DNA of 64,000 nt from Thermanaerothrix sp034436175. Its GTDB lineage: Bacteria > Chloroflexota > Anaerolineae > Anaerolineales > Anaerolineaceae. The notes beneath the pieces are model-generated. The model made no database searches, was not told where the DNA came from, and saw only the letters and a list, made by a program, of their open reading frames with translations. This document shows, piece by piece, positions 25,472 through 33,685 of the stretch (positions are counted from its first letter, which is position 1; every line of letters starts with the position of its first letter). Where the stretch lies: assembly GCA_964427505.1 (NCBI GenBank), contig CAYRUO010000002.1, forward strand, positions 248,001 to 312,000, read 5' to 3'. Position numbers and translations under genes: made by a program.

Positions 25472-26557
25472 ATGGCTAGGCGCGGTGGTTTGATCATTAT
25501 ATTGATTGCCCTTATTCTTTTAGTCGTTGTCGTTGCTGCTTACATCTGGCTACAAATGCAAGGGGGGTTACCGGGTCAGGCCCAGCCTCAGGCAACCCCT
25601 ACCCCTCAAAATCTGGTCAACATTGTCATCACCACTCAGTTTATTGCACGCGGGAGCGAAATCACAGAGGGAAGTGTGACCACTATCCCTTACCCCCGCG
25701 AACAATTGGTTGAAGGCACTTTTATTACGGAGATCGAATCAGTATATGGAAAACGTGCTAAGTATGACCTGGAGCGCGGCATTCCCCTCACACCAGGGGC
25801 GTTGGTTGAACCCGGAGCGGGCTCCATTGTCTCATTTGATATTCCTAAAGAATTTGTTGCCCTTCCCATTCCAGTTTCCAGCCTAACCTCTGTCTCCTAT
25901 GCGCTTCAACCCGGAGACCATGTCATGGTCATTGGCTGTATGCTGCTGGTAGATGTGGATCAGCAATTCCAATCTCGACTTCCTAATAAACTTCCTCAAT
26001 TACTTCAACCGGGTCCCGTCAATGAACCCGAATCTATAACCACCGGTTTTCCTGATGGCAGCATCCTTAACGATCAAGGACGTACGGAACTCGATCCCAC
26101 GCTCAACCAATCTTTATATGCAGTACCCTCTGAACCCCAACGCCCGCGCTTAGTCTGCCAAACCATCATCCAAGATGCTGTTGTTCTGCGTTTGGGAGCA
26201 TTTTCATCTCCACAGGTTGCCGCTGCTCAACAACAACCTTCACCCACACCTCAACCAGGTCAAACTACCCCAACAACCACAACAACGTCATTACCCGACT
26301 CTGTAACCCTGGTTGTTAGTCCGGAAGACGCGGTCATACTAAACTTCATGATGCTTGAAGGGATAAAGATCAACCTTGCCCTTCGCAATCCAACGGATAC
26401 CAAACCCATTGTTACCGATGCGGTCACGCTTCAGTACTTAATGGATCAGAAAAATATACCCCTTCCTGCAAAACTTCCCTTTGCAGTTGAGCCTCGTGTT
26501 GATAAATTAGAGTATCCCCTTCTCCCGAGTGAGATCATGCCAACACCAGCCCCATAA
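25472..26557 (+). CDS. cpaB: Tad pilus assembly protein CpaB/RcpC family
   Basis: The 361-aa protein has one N-terminal membrane helix (6-27), a Pro/Gln-rich spacer, then a SAF domain (about 48-115: ITTQFIARGSEITEGSVTTIPYP) and the conserved FVALPIPVSS and LQPGDHVMVIG segments of CpaB. A Thr/Pro/Gln-rich insert (about 255-275) is a low-complexity linker. CpaB proteins sit at the outer face of the cytoplasmic membrane in Tad pilus machines. The mean ribosome site GGAGGCG lies 6 nt upstream. It heads the run cpaB-cpaE-tadA-tadB-tadC. No secretin gene lies next to it, as expected for a cell with no standard outer membrane. Confidence 0.85.
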   Translation: MARRGGLIIILIALILLVVVVAAYIWLQMQGGLPGQAQPQATPTPQNLVNIVITTQFIARGSEITEGSVTTIPYPREQLVEGTFITEIESVYGKRAKYDLERGIPLTPGALVEPGAGSIVSFDIPKEFVALPIPVSSLTSVSYALQPGDHVMVIGCMLLVDVDQQFQSRLPNKLPQLLQPGPVNEPESITTGFPDGSILNDQGRTELDPTLNQSLYAVPSEPQRPRLVCQTIIQDAVVLRLGAFSSPQVAAAQQQPSPTPQPGQTTPTTTTTSLPDSVTLVVSPEDAVILNFMMLEGIKINLALRNPTDTKPIVTDAVTLQYLMDQKNIPLPAKLPFAVEPRVDKLEYPLLPSEIMPTPAP

Positions 26558-26583
26558 TTACTGGTCCACCCTTTAGGAGCTGT

Positions 26584-27810
26584 ATGTCGATAACTGAGAA
26601 AATTAAGGTTTTGATTGTAGACGATATCCCAGAAACGCGTGAGACGATTCAGCGTGCGCTTCGGCTTGAGCCCACAATAGAAGTCATTGGAACAGCAAGT
26701 AGTGGGCGTGAAGCCATTGAAATGGCTTCAGGCAGCCGACCCGACGTCGTCATTATGGACATCAACATGCCAGACATGGATGGCATCACTGCAACTGAAG
26801 CCATTCGCCGTAAGGTACCATTCTGTCAGGTCGTTATTCTCTCCGTACAAAACGATCCGGGGTACATGCGTCGCGCTATGCTTGCGGGGGCGCGTGATTT
26901 TCTTTCTAAACCGCCTGATATTGATGAACTTATTGCGGCAGTAAAAAGAGCCGGAGTAATGGCGGTTGAAGAGAAAAAGGTCGTTACCGGCCCTCTTGTT
27001 GAACCCTCTGTAAAGACACCTCTCTGGGGCCAACAGGGAAAAATCATTACTATATACAGTCCCAAAGGAGGAACTGGAAAAACGGTCGTTGCTACAAACT
27101 TAGCAGTTTCTTTGCAATTAGAAGGCTCAGCCACGATTCTGGTTGATGGTGATTTGCAATTTGGCGACGTTGGGCTAATCTTAAATGAGAGGTCGAGAAA
27201 CAGCGTCGTTGATCTTGCTATCCGAGTTGACGATCTCGACCCCGAGATTGTTGAAAGCGTTGCAATTAAACACAAGGAGTCGCAACTTGACGTACTTGTG
27301 GCTCCGCCCCAACCAGAAATGGCACTGGAGATTAGCAGCAACCATTTTGGCAAACTGCTGCAGTTTTTAAAATCAATGTATCAGTTTGTTGTTGTGGATA
27401 CCTCTTCTTACCTGAGCGAAGTCACTCAAGTCGCCTTAGAAAACGCCGACCTCATTGTTCTTGTCGCTACTCAGGACTTAACCTCCCTTAAGAACATCAA
27501 CTTATTCCTTGCACTTGCTGATGCCTCAAACCTTCCGCGGGAGCGAATTTTGATCGTGCTAAATGCCTATGACAAGCGCATTAACATTGACCCCAACCGG
27601 GTGAGCAAGAGTTTAAAACATGCTGTCGAGGCGGTTATTCCGTTAGACGAGCGCATCGTTTTTAACTCTATCCTCAAAGGGAGACCTTTTGTCCTTGAGG
27701 ATAAGACGTCAGCGGTCAGCAAAGCGATTTTAACCTTATCCGACTTAATAAAACAAAAAACATCTCATGCTGAAGCAATATCAAGCAAATCCTCTCTGAA
27801 CAGAGAATAG
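26584..27810 (+). CDS. cpaE: CpaE-like protein: receiver domain plus MinD/ParA-type ATPase
   Basis: The 408-aa protein begins with a complete receiver domain: D13/D14 acidic pair, phosphorylatable D59 in VVIMDINMPD, and K in SKPPD. Residues 145-395 form a MinD/ParA-like ATPase with deviant Walker A SPKGGTGKT (about 156-164), IL-VDGD-LQFGDVG switch sequence, and VVVDTSSYLS. CpaE positions the Tad secretion machine at the cell pole or membrane. Unlike many CpaE proteins, which have decayed receivers, all the phosphorylation residues are present here. It follows cpaB by 26 bp and precedes tadA by 10 bp, so they share an operon. Confidence 0.9.
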   Translation: MSITEKIKVLIVDDIPETRETIQRALRLEPTIEVIGTASSGREAIEMASGSRPDVVIMDINMPDMDGITATEAIRRKVPFCQVVILSVQNDPGYMRRAMLAGARDFLSKPPDIDELIAAVKRAGVMAVEEKKVVTGPLVEPSVKTPLWGQQGKIITIYSPKGGTGKTVVATNLAVSLQLEGSATILVDGDLQFGDVGLILNERSRNSVVDLAIRVDDLDPEIVESVAIKHKESQLDVLVAPPQPEMALEISSNHFGKLLQFLKSMYQFVVVDTSSYLSEVTQVALENADLIVLVATQDLTSLKNINLFLALADASNLPRERILIVLNAYDKRINIDPNRVSKSLKHAVEAVIPLDERIVFNSILKGRPFVLEDKTSAVSKAILTLSDLIKQKTSHAEAISSKSSLNRE

Positions 27811-27820
27811 GAGTTGAGCC

Positions 27821-29218
27821 ATGTCTCTTCTAAGAAGACTTACCAGCGAAGGCTCGAGCCCCAATAATCACCAAGATCAAGGTGGCCCGACCCGACCCTC
27901 GTCTGCGCCAATCAAGCGGGTTCCAACGACGCTCCAACCCACCGCCGCTGATACCTATCAGGATTTGAAGAACCGCGTCCAAAACAAATTGCTCTCAACT
28001 CTTGACCCTTCCATGGATGTAACAAAAGTCGCAGAGGTTCGGCGAACCATTCAAGAACTATTTGAGCAAATTCTAAGCGAAGAAAACATTGTGCTCTCCC
28101 GCCCTGAACGGGCTCGAATGTACGAGCAGATTGTGGCTGAAATATTGGGGTTCGGACCACTACAACCACTTCTTGAAGACGATACCATTACTGAAATCAT
28201 GGTAAATGGCGCACGCAATATCTATATTGAGCGTCACGGGAAAATCCAACGAGTTCCTATGAGTTTCGAAGATAACGAACATGTCATGCGCATCATTGAG
28301 CGCATTGTCGCACCGTTAGGACGACGGGTAGATGAGGCTTCACCCTACGTGGATGCCCGCCTCCCCGATGGCTCGCGTGTCAATATTGTGATTCCCCCAA
28401 TATCACTAGTTGGGCCAGTCATAACGATCCGTAAATTCGCTCGCAATCCCATTACTGTTGACCAATTGATACAATTTGGCTCCATCACCCCCGAGGCCAT
28501 CCAGTTCTTAGACGCGTGTGTTAAAGCCAGAATAAACATCGTGATCTCAGGAGGCACCGGTTCCGGTAAGACCACCTTGCTTAACGTGCTTTCAGGCTTT
28601 ATTCCTCCCGATGAACGTATCATCACCATTGAAAACGCGGCTGAATTACAGTTGCGCCAAGAACATGTTGTAACTCTCGAATCTCGCCCACCCAATATCG
28701 AAGGACGGGGTGAGATCACAATCCGACAGCTCGTGATTAATGCCCTCCGTATGCGACCCGATCGCATCATTGTCGGCGAGATCCGCGATGAAGCTGCTTT
28801 GGATATGTTACAGGCCATGAATACTGGCCATGATGGCTCTATGACCACTTGCCACTCGAACAGCCCACGCGATACCCTCGCTCGCATCGAAACAATGACC
28901 ATGATGGCCGGGATGGACCTCCCCAGCCGAGCCATTCGTGAACAGATTGCTTCTGCAATAGACTTGATCATCCATCAAGAACGCATGCGTGATGGCACTC
29001 GCAAAGTGGTTAGTATTTCCGAGATCACAGGTATGGAAGGCGAAGTCATTACAATGACCGACCTCTTCGTCTTCGAGCAAACCGGTTATGAAAATGGCAA
29101 GGTTGTTGGGCGATTACGCCCCACCGGTTTACGGCCAAAATTCATGGAAAAAATTGAATCCGCCGGTATTCACCTTCCGCCCTCAATTTTCGGCATGATG
29201 GATAGGCGTGTCAGATAA
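27821..29218 (+). CDS. tadA: Tad pilus secretion ATPase CpaF/TadA
   Basis: This 465-aa type II/IV secretion ATPase has the CpaF N-terminal domain (LGFGPLQPLLEDDTITEIMVNG), Walker A GGTGSGKT at 244-251, the ENAAELQL Asp/Glu box, and the CpaF-specific RMRPDRIIVGEIRDEAALDMLQAMNTGHDGSMTT stretch split across the Walker B and His boxes. It powers assembly of Flp pili at the membrane. GAGTTGAG precedes the ATG. tadB follows 15 bp later. Length and motifs match the family well. Confidence 0.95.
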   Translation: MSLLRRLTSEGSSPNNHQDQGGPTRPSSAPIKRVPTTLQPTAADTYQDLKNRVQNKLLSTLDPSMDVTKVAEVRRTIQELFEQILSEENIVLSRPERARMYEQIVAEILGFGPLQPLLEDDTITEIMVNGARNIYIERHGKIQRVPMSFEDNEHVMRIIERIVAPLGRRVDEASPYVDARLPDGSRVNIVIPPISLVGPVITIRKFARNPITVDQLIQFGSITPEAIQFLDACVKARINIVISGGTGSGKTTLLNVLSGFIPPDERIITIENAAELQLRQEHVVTLESRPPNIEGRGEITIRQLVINALRMRPDRIIVGEIRDEAALDMLQAMNTGHDGSMTTCHSNSPRDTLARIETMTMMAGMDLPSRAIREQIASAIDLIIHQERMRDGTRKVVSISEITGMEGEVITMTDLFVFEQTGYENGKVVGRLRPTGLRPKFMEKIESAGIHLPPSIFGMMDRRVR

Positions 29219-29233
29219 GCGAAAGGGTTAGCC

Positions 29234-30202
29234 ATGGTAAATTCGATCCTAGTCCTTATCCTTGGTGGGGGACTGGCATTCCTGCTCCTTCTCATAGGGA
29301 TTGTGGTCTCAATTGTCAGCGAGCGGGCATTGGTCGAACAGCGCTTGGGGCGTTATATTGAGGTACAACAAGCCCAGGCGGTCTCCAAAAAAGAACGAAA
29401 GCAAATGTTAACCGAATGGCTGAACCGCCAAGTTCAACGCACCTCTTATGGTGATCGGATCTCTCGAGAACTTGCCCGCGCAGATTTAAAGTTAAAATCT
29501 GGTGAGTACATATTGATTATCGTTGCGTGTGCGGTTTTAGGTGCCCTTATCCTCTGGAGCACCAGCGACAGGTCAATCCTAATGGCAATTCTTGGCGCCC
29601 TAGTGGGTTCCCAAATCCCGGGATGGTATGTGAAATCCCAGCAAAAAAAGCGACTCGTGAAGTTTAACGAACAACTACCGGACATGTTGAACCTTATGGT
29701 TAATGGGCTAAGAGCAGGGTTTTCCACCCTTCAAGCCATGGAATCGGTAAGCCGCGAAATGCCCAGCCCAATTTCAGACGAATTTCGCCGTGTCGTTCAA
29801 GAGGTTCAACTTGGCTTGCCCATGGAAAGAGCGCTGGATAATCTTCTCCAACGCATCCCAAGTGATGATCTAGATCTTGTAATAACTGCCATGAACGTAC
29901 AACGCGAGGTGGGTGGTAACTTAGCCGAAATCCTTGACGCGATTTCTTACACCATCCGCGAGCGCGTGCGAATTAAAGGCGAAATTCGAGTTCTTACGAC
30001 CCAGGTTATGTGGTCAGGTCGCTTCCTTTCTCTCTTGCCCATAATCTTAATTGTGGTGCTCTACTTCATAAACCGTGATTACATTATGACTTTCTTCAGT
30101 CCAGAAAACGTCCCTTGTGGTTACATTGCGCTTGGCATTGCGTTTTTCCTAATCCTTATTGGTTACTTTGTTATGAATCGCTTAGCCGATATTGAGGTAT
30201 AG
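29234..30202 (+). CDS. tadB: Tad pilus membrane platform protein TadB
   Basis: The 322-aa protein has an N-terminal membrane helix, a pair near 95-130, and two C-terminal helices, with the cytoplasmic T2SSF/GspF domain between (QLPDMLNLMVNGLRAGFSTLQAMESV at about 155-180, and MNVQREVGGNLAEILDAIS near 225). TadB and TadC form the inner membrane platform on which TadA acts. The AAAGGGTTAGCC ribosome site is weak. It sits between tadA and tadC with short gaps of 15 and 18 bp. Confidence 0.93.
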   Translation: MVNSILVLILGGGLAFLLLLIGIVVSIVSERALVEQRLGRYIEVQQAQAVSKKERKQMLTEWLNRQVQRTSYGDRISRELARADLKLKSGEYILIIVACAVLGALILWSTSDRSILMAILGALVGSQIPGWYVKSQQKKRLVKFNEQLPDMLNLMVNGLRAGFSTLQAMESVSREMPSPISDEFRRVVQEVQLGLPMERALDNLLQRIPSDDLDLVITAMNVQREVGGNLAEILDAISYTIRERVRIKGEIRVLTTQVMWSGRFLSLLPIILIVVLYFINRDYIMTFFSPENVPCGYIALGIAFFLILIGYFVMNRLADIEV

Positions 30203-30220
30203 GTCAAGAGGAGTTGGGCT

Positions 30221-31174
30221 ATGGGCATGATATTGGCGCTTTTCATCTTTGTAATATTGGGTGTAATCGCCCTAACCATAATTGGTCTTAGAAACCCTGA
30301 ACTGGCCAATGAGCAAGCCTTACAAGAGCGGTTAGAGCAATTCAGTCGAACTGGTGAATATGTTGACTTGCGAAAATTGGAATTGTCTCAGCCATTCTCC
30401 CAGCGCGTAATCATTCCAATCGCACGCAAACTGGGAGAAATAGCCTCACGACTCACACCTGCCAACCTGATTCAGACCTATAATAAACGACTCGAACTTG
30501 CTGGCGCGTCCACATTTTGGGATGGGGGTCTGGTATTGGTCGCGCAAGGTCTCCTGGCGATTATTTTTGGTGGGCTTATCTTTTTAATCTTCAGCCTTAG
30601 CCCCACTCAACGTCCATTGGGCAACACCCTCTTTTTTACGTTTCTCTTCGCTATCATTGGTTTTCTTTTCCCCAACATGATAATCTCAAGCCGCATCTCT
30701 CGCCGTCAACGCGAGATTCGCAAAGCCATGCCCGACGCATTAGACCTCTTGACCATCTGTGTAGAAGCCGGGTTAGGATTCGATGCCGCAATGCAAAAAG
30801 TCAGTGAAAAATGGCAAAGCGAACTCTCACTCGCATTTGCCCGCGCGATTCAAGAAATCCAGTTGGGGAAAACCCGTCGTGAGGCCTTGCGCTCTATGGC
30901 TGAGCGAATCGGAATTCCTGAAATGACATCGTTCGTTGCCGCCGTAATTCAAAGTGAAATGCTGGGTGTGAGCCTGGCAAAAGTTCTACGCATTCAATCC
31001 GAGCAAATGCGAATGCGAAGACGCCAACGCGCAGAAGAGGAAGCCCGGAAAGCCCCCCTAAAAATGCTGATTCCAATGGCTCTCTTAATATTCCCCTCTC
31101 TCCTAATCGTGCTCCTAACCCCAGCTGCACTTCGGTTATTCCGTTCCGCTCTTGGATCAATGTTTTTCCAATAA
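30221..31174 (+). CDS. tadC: Tad pilus membrane platform protein TadC
   Basis: The 317-aa protein has the same overall plan as TadB: N-terminal helix, a helical pair at about 105-155, then the T2SSF domain (MPDALDLLTICVEAGLGFDAAMQKVSEKW near 170-198), and a C-terminal hydrophobic pair. The EAGLGFDAA segment is typical of TadC. GAGGAGTTGGG lies before the ATG. It is the last recognised Tad gene here. The prepilin peptidase (TadV/CpaA), TadD/TadG and pseudopilin genes are not in the following sequence; comF begins 14 bp later. Confidence 0.93.
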   Translation: MGMILALFIFVILGVIALTIIGLRNPELANEQALQERLEQFSRTGEYVDLRKLELSQPFSQRVIIPIARKLGEIASRLTPANLIQTYNKRLELAGASTFWDGGLVLVAQGLLAIIFGGLIFLIFSLSPTQRPLGNTLFFTFLFAIIGFLFPNMIISSRISRRQREIRKAMPDALDLLTICVEAGLGFDAAMQKVSEKWQSELSLAFARAIQEIQLGKTRREALRSMAERIGIPEMTSFVAAVIQSEMLGVSLAKVLRIQSEQMRMRRRQRAEEEARKAPLKMLIPMALLIFPSLLIVLLTPAALRLFRSALGSMFFQ

Positions 31175-31188
31175 CTACAACTCCATAA

Positions 31189-31956
31189 ATGCCATTTGCA
31201 GAATGGGCTTTCATCCCCTGGTTTTATCGTGCTTACCGCGCATTCTGGAGCGCAATAGATTGGGTATTTCCACCCGTGTGTGCCGGGTGCGGCGCCTCAG
31301 GATATCGGTTTTGCCCGGATTGTTACAACCAAATCAAACTCATTGATCAAGATCAGGTTTGCTCTCAATGTGGTATTCCCTTTGCCCCCACTGACAACCC
31401 TCCCAAAACCATATGCCCTGCCTGCCGGGAAACCTTAACGCCGACCAACCAAATCCGCTCCTGGGCGATTTACCAGGGACCGTTACGCAAAGCGGTTCAG
31501 GGCCTCAAATACCACCGCAACCTAGCCCTGGGCGATTATTTTGCTCCTGCATTGGTTGAGGTGTTTCAGGCACAGCATTGGGATATTGATCTCGTTGTTC
31601 CTGTACCTCTCAGCCCGAATCGCCGACGTCAACGAGGTTATAACCAGGCCGAGATTTTAGCTTTCCCCTTTGCTCTGGCTATCCAGAAACCCATAGACTC
31701 GCGCGCGCTCACCAAATATCGTGAAACACCATCTCAAGTAGGGCGCTCCGCCAATGAACGGCGGGAAAACGTCAAGGGCGCATTTACCGCCAATCCTAAA
31801 TCTGTATCCGGCCACCGTGTCTTGTTAATTGATGACGTCATTACTACCGGTGCAACACTGAACGAATGTGCTGTAGCCCTCGTCAAGGCCGGTGCAAACG
31901 CCGTTTTTGGTCTCACTCTCGCACGAGCATTATCGCATGCAGATGATCAACTTTAA
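31189..31956 (+). CDS. comF: ComF family phosphoribosyltransferase-like protein
   Basis: The 255-aa protein has a zinc-ribbon N-terminus (CAGC, then CPDC, CSQC and CPAC pairs between residues 30 and 85) and a type I phosphoribosyltransferase domain. The PRPP loop VLLIDDVITTGATLNE lies at about 210-226. Homologues help process single-stranded DNA in natural transformation (ComF/GntX), though the biochemical reaction remains unclear. It starts 14 bp after tadC, with no ribosome site stronger than CCATAA, so it may depend on read-through. The neighbouring Tad locus makes DNA uptake a tempting link, but adjacency is not proof. Confidence 0.9.
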   Translation: MPFAEWAFIPWFYRAYRAFWSAIDWVFPPVCAGCGASGYRFCPDCYNQIKLIDQDQVCSQCGIPFAPTDNPPKTICPACRETLTPTNQIRSWAIYQGPLRKAVQGLKYHRNLALGDYFAPALVEVFQAQHWDIDLVVPVPLSPNRRRQRGYNQAEILAFPFALAIQKPIDSRALTKYRETPSQVGRSANERRENVKGAFTANPKSVSGHRVLLIDDVITTGATLNECAVALVKAGANAVFGLTLARALSHADDQL

Positions 31957-32015
31957 GATATACTTGAAATAAGCCCCAGAAAGACCGCGGGCGTAAAATC
32001 TTCGGAGGACGACTT

Positions 32016-32591
32016 ATGAGCATGAATATTGAGATATTTACCCGCAATTTGGAATTGAATGACCGCATTAAAGAGTACGTGCATAAGAAGGTCTCCAAAC
32101 TTGAACGTCTGATTAATGAAGTAGAAGAAACTCGCGTTGATTTGGCTTACGTAAAGTCTGCTCGCAATGCCGCGGATCGCCAAGTCGCCCAGATTACTCT
32201 GCGTGGCCGCGGTTTCATCCTGCGGGTTGAGGAGCGTTCCGACGATCTTTTCGCTGCCATTGATGAAGCCATTGACAAAATGCAACGTCAAATCTCCCGT
32301 TACAAGGGTAAGCATTATCGCGGGCGCGGTGATGGAACACCTGCCTCGGCAGTCGCCGCTGTGGTATCCCCCGCTGAGGCCCAAGAAACCGAAGAAGAGG
32401 AAATGCCCATTATTGCCCGCCGCAAGACATTTACGCTGGCTCCAATGGACGAAATGGAAGCCATTGAACAGATGAAACTTTTGGGACACGAGAACTTCTT
32501 CGTGTTTTATAACGCTAACACCAACGCCATCAACGTTCTTTATCGCAGAAGGGATGGCACTTACGGGCTTATCGAACCCAAAATAGGTTAA
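32016..32591 (+). CDS. hpf: Long-form ribosome hibernation promoting factor
   Basis: The 191-aa protein has an N-terminal S30AE/HPF domain (1-100: MNIEIFTRNLELNDRI, KLERL, and LRVEERSDDLFAAIDEAIDKMQRQI). A linker rich in Ala/Glu follows, then the C-terminal dimerisation domain (about 130-188: ARRKTFTLAPMDEMEAIEQMKLLGH, then FYNANTNAINVLYRRRDG). Long HPF pairs 70S ribosomes into inactive 100S dimers in stationary phase. CGGAGGACG lies 6 nt before the ATG. A strong terminator follows, so it is probably expressed alone. Confidence 0.95.
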   Translation: MSMNIEIFTRNLELNDRIKEYVHKKVSKLERLINEVEETRVDLAYVKSARNAADRQVAQITLRGRGFILRVEERSDDLFAAIDEAIDKMQRQISRYKGKHYRGRGDGTPASAVAAVVSPAEAQETEEEEMPIIARRKTFTLAPMDEMEAIEQMKLLGHENFFVFYNANTNAINVLYRRRDGTYGLIEPKIG

Positions 32592-32603
32592 GTATGCGCG
32601 ACC

Positions 32604-32645
32604 TTCCCCCCTTGCTAGCAAGGGGGGAAATTTTTATTATTTTAT
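32604..32645 (+). terminator. Rho-independent terminator of hpf
   Basis: A 12-bp stem (TTCCCCCCTTGC / GCAAGGGGGGAA) with a 2-nt minimal loop is followed by a long T-rich tract (ATTTTTATTATTTTA). Confidence 0.92.
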
Positions 32646-32667
32646 TTTCGACGACTTAGCCTCTGAC

Positions 32668-32696
32668 TTGCCAAGCCTTAGACCATGCGCTATAAT
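32668..32696 (+). promoter_or_regulatory. Promoter of efp
   Basis: TTGCCA (32668-32673) and a perfect TATAAT (32691-32696) are spaced by exactly 17 nt, 40 bp before the efp start. Confidence 0.8.
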
Positions 32697-32736
32697 CCGC
32701 CCTGCAACTCTAACGGGCGAAGAAGGAGTTTTTATC

Positions 32737-33300
32737 ATGATTGACGTCAGTGATCTCCGTAAAGGTGTAACCTTTGAACTTGATGGCAATCTATACAAAG
32801 TGCTCGAATATCATCACCACAAACCAGGCCGAGGGAATGCCATTATCCGCATTAAGGCCCGCAACCTCCGCTCTGGGGCAACGATCGAGAAAACCTTTGT
32901 CTCCGGCGAACGGGTGCAGGATATCCGCCTGGACTACCATACGGCGCAGTACCTCTACAATGATGGGGACACGTACTACTTCATGGACACCGAAACCTTT
33001 GAACAATACCCCATTCGTGCTGAGATCCTAGGCGAGTCGGCTGGCTTTCTAAAAGAAAATCTGGAAGTGAAGTTAACCTTCTACAACAATGAGCCTCTGG
33101 ATATCGAACTTCCTACTACTGTAGACCTTGAGGTCATTCAGGCCGAGGTTGCGGTGAAGGGCGATACGGCCACCGGGGTTACGAAAACCGTTACCGTTGA
33201 AACCGGCATGCAGATTCAGGTGCCGGCATTTGTTGAAGTCGGTGATATCATCCGCGTGGATACCCGAACTGGGGAGTACGTGACCCGAGTTCAATCTTAA
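32737..33300 (+). CDS. efp: Translation elongation factor P
   Basis: The 187-aa protein has the three beta-barrel domains of EF-P: KGVTFELDGNLYKVLEY at 9-25, GSKxxRV-like regions, and the C-terminal GDTATGVTKTVTVETGMQIQVPAFVEVGD split across domain III. EF-P helps ribosomes pass poly-proline stretches, of which this genome has many (Thr/Pro-rich linkers of the LysM and LCP genes). The loop tip reads HKPGRG with Arg32 where lysine is modified in E. coli, as I recall for Thermus too. The start at 32737 has AAGAAGGAG 7 nt upstream; a longer frame from 32668 would include the promoter. Confidence 0.96.
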   Translation: MIDVSDLRKGVTFELDGNLYKVLEYHHHKPGRGNAIIRIKARNLRSGATIEKTFVSGERVQDIRLDYHTAQYLYNDGDTYYFMDTETFEQYPIRAEILGESAGFLKENLEVKLTFYNNEPLDIELPTTVDLEVIQAEVAVKGDTATGVTKTVTVETGMQIQVPAFVEVGDIIRVDTRTGEYVTRVQS

Positions 33301-33331
33301 AAAGTTGTTGTTGACATAGGATATAGCGCAA

Positions 33332-33685
33332 ATGCGCACCCCAGCCGGGACCGAATGTCCGTTCTTTTACGGGAACTACTATCGCGGTCGAACCTTGGAA
33401 GAATGTCGCCTTATTGGTCCGGCTCGCCCACCCTATCACTGGATACCCGCTTTATGTTCTACCTGTCCTGTTCCTCGTATTGTCCAGGCTAATGCATGTC
33501 CTCATCTCGTGCTTCGGGCACATGTAGAGCGTCAATGGCTAGGGTTACGAAAGCGCGTCAAGGTTAACGCCTTCTGCCAGAAAGTTCAACAAGTGGTTAC
33601 TCGCCCTGAAATTGGTTGTGGCGAGTGCCACCCCTTACCCCCCTCTTTCTTGAGCGCCACCGATGACACTAACTCTTTTGATTGA
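33332..33685 (+). CDS. Small Cys-rich protein of unknown function (117 aa)
   Basis: The 117-aa protein has nine or more cysteines in an orderly pattern: C9, C25, the CSTC pair at 42-45, C56, C82, and GCGEC at 94-98. It also has aromatic-rich FFYGNYYRGR. That pattern suggests a zinc or iron-sulfur cluster site. No clear ribosome site precedes the ATG, but the frame lies between efp (31 bp away) and the HAD-DinB gene, which it overlaps by 23 bp, so coupling is likely. I do not recognise a family, and a shorter start cannot be excluded. Confidence 0.6.
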   Translation: MRTPAGTECPFFYGNYYRGRTLEECRLIGPARPPYHWIPALCSTCPVPRIVQANACPHLVLRAHVERQWLGLRKRVKVNAFCQKVQQVVTRPEIGCGECHPLPPSFLSATDDTNSFD

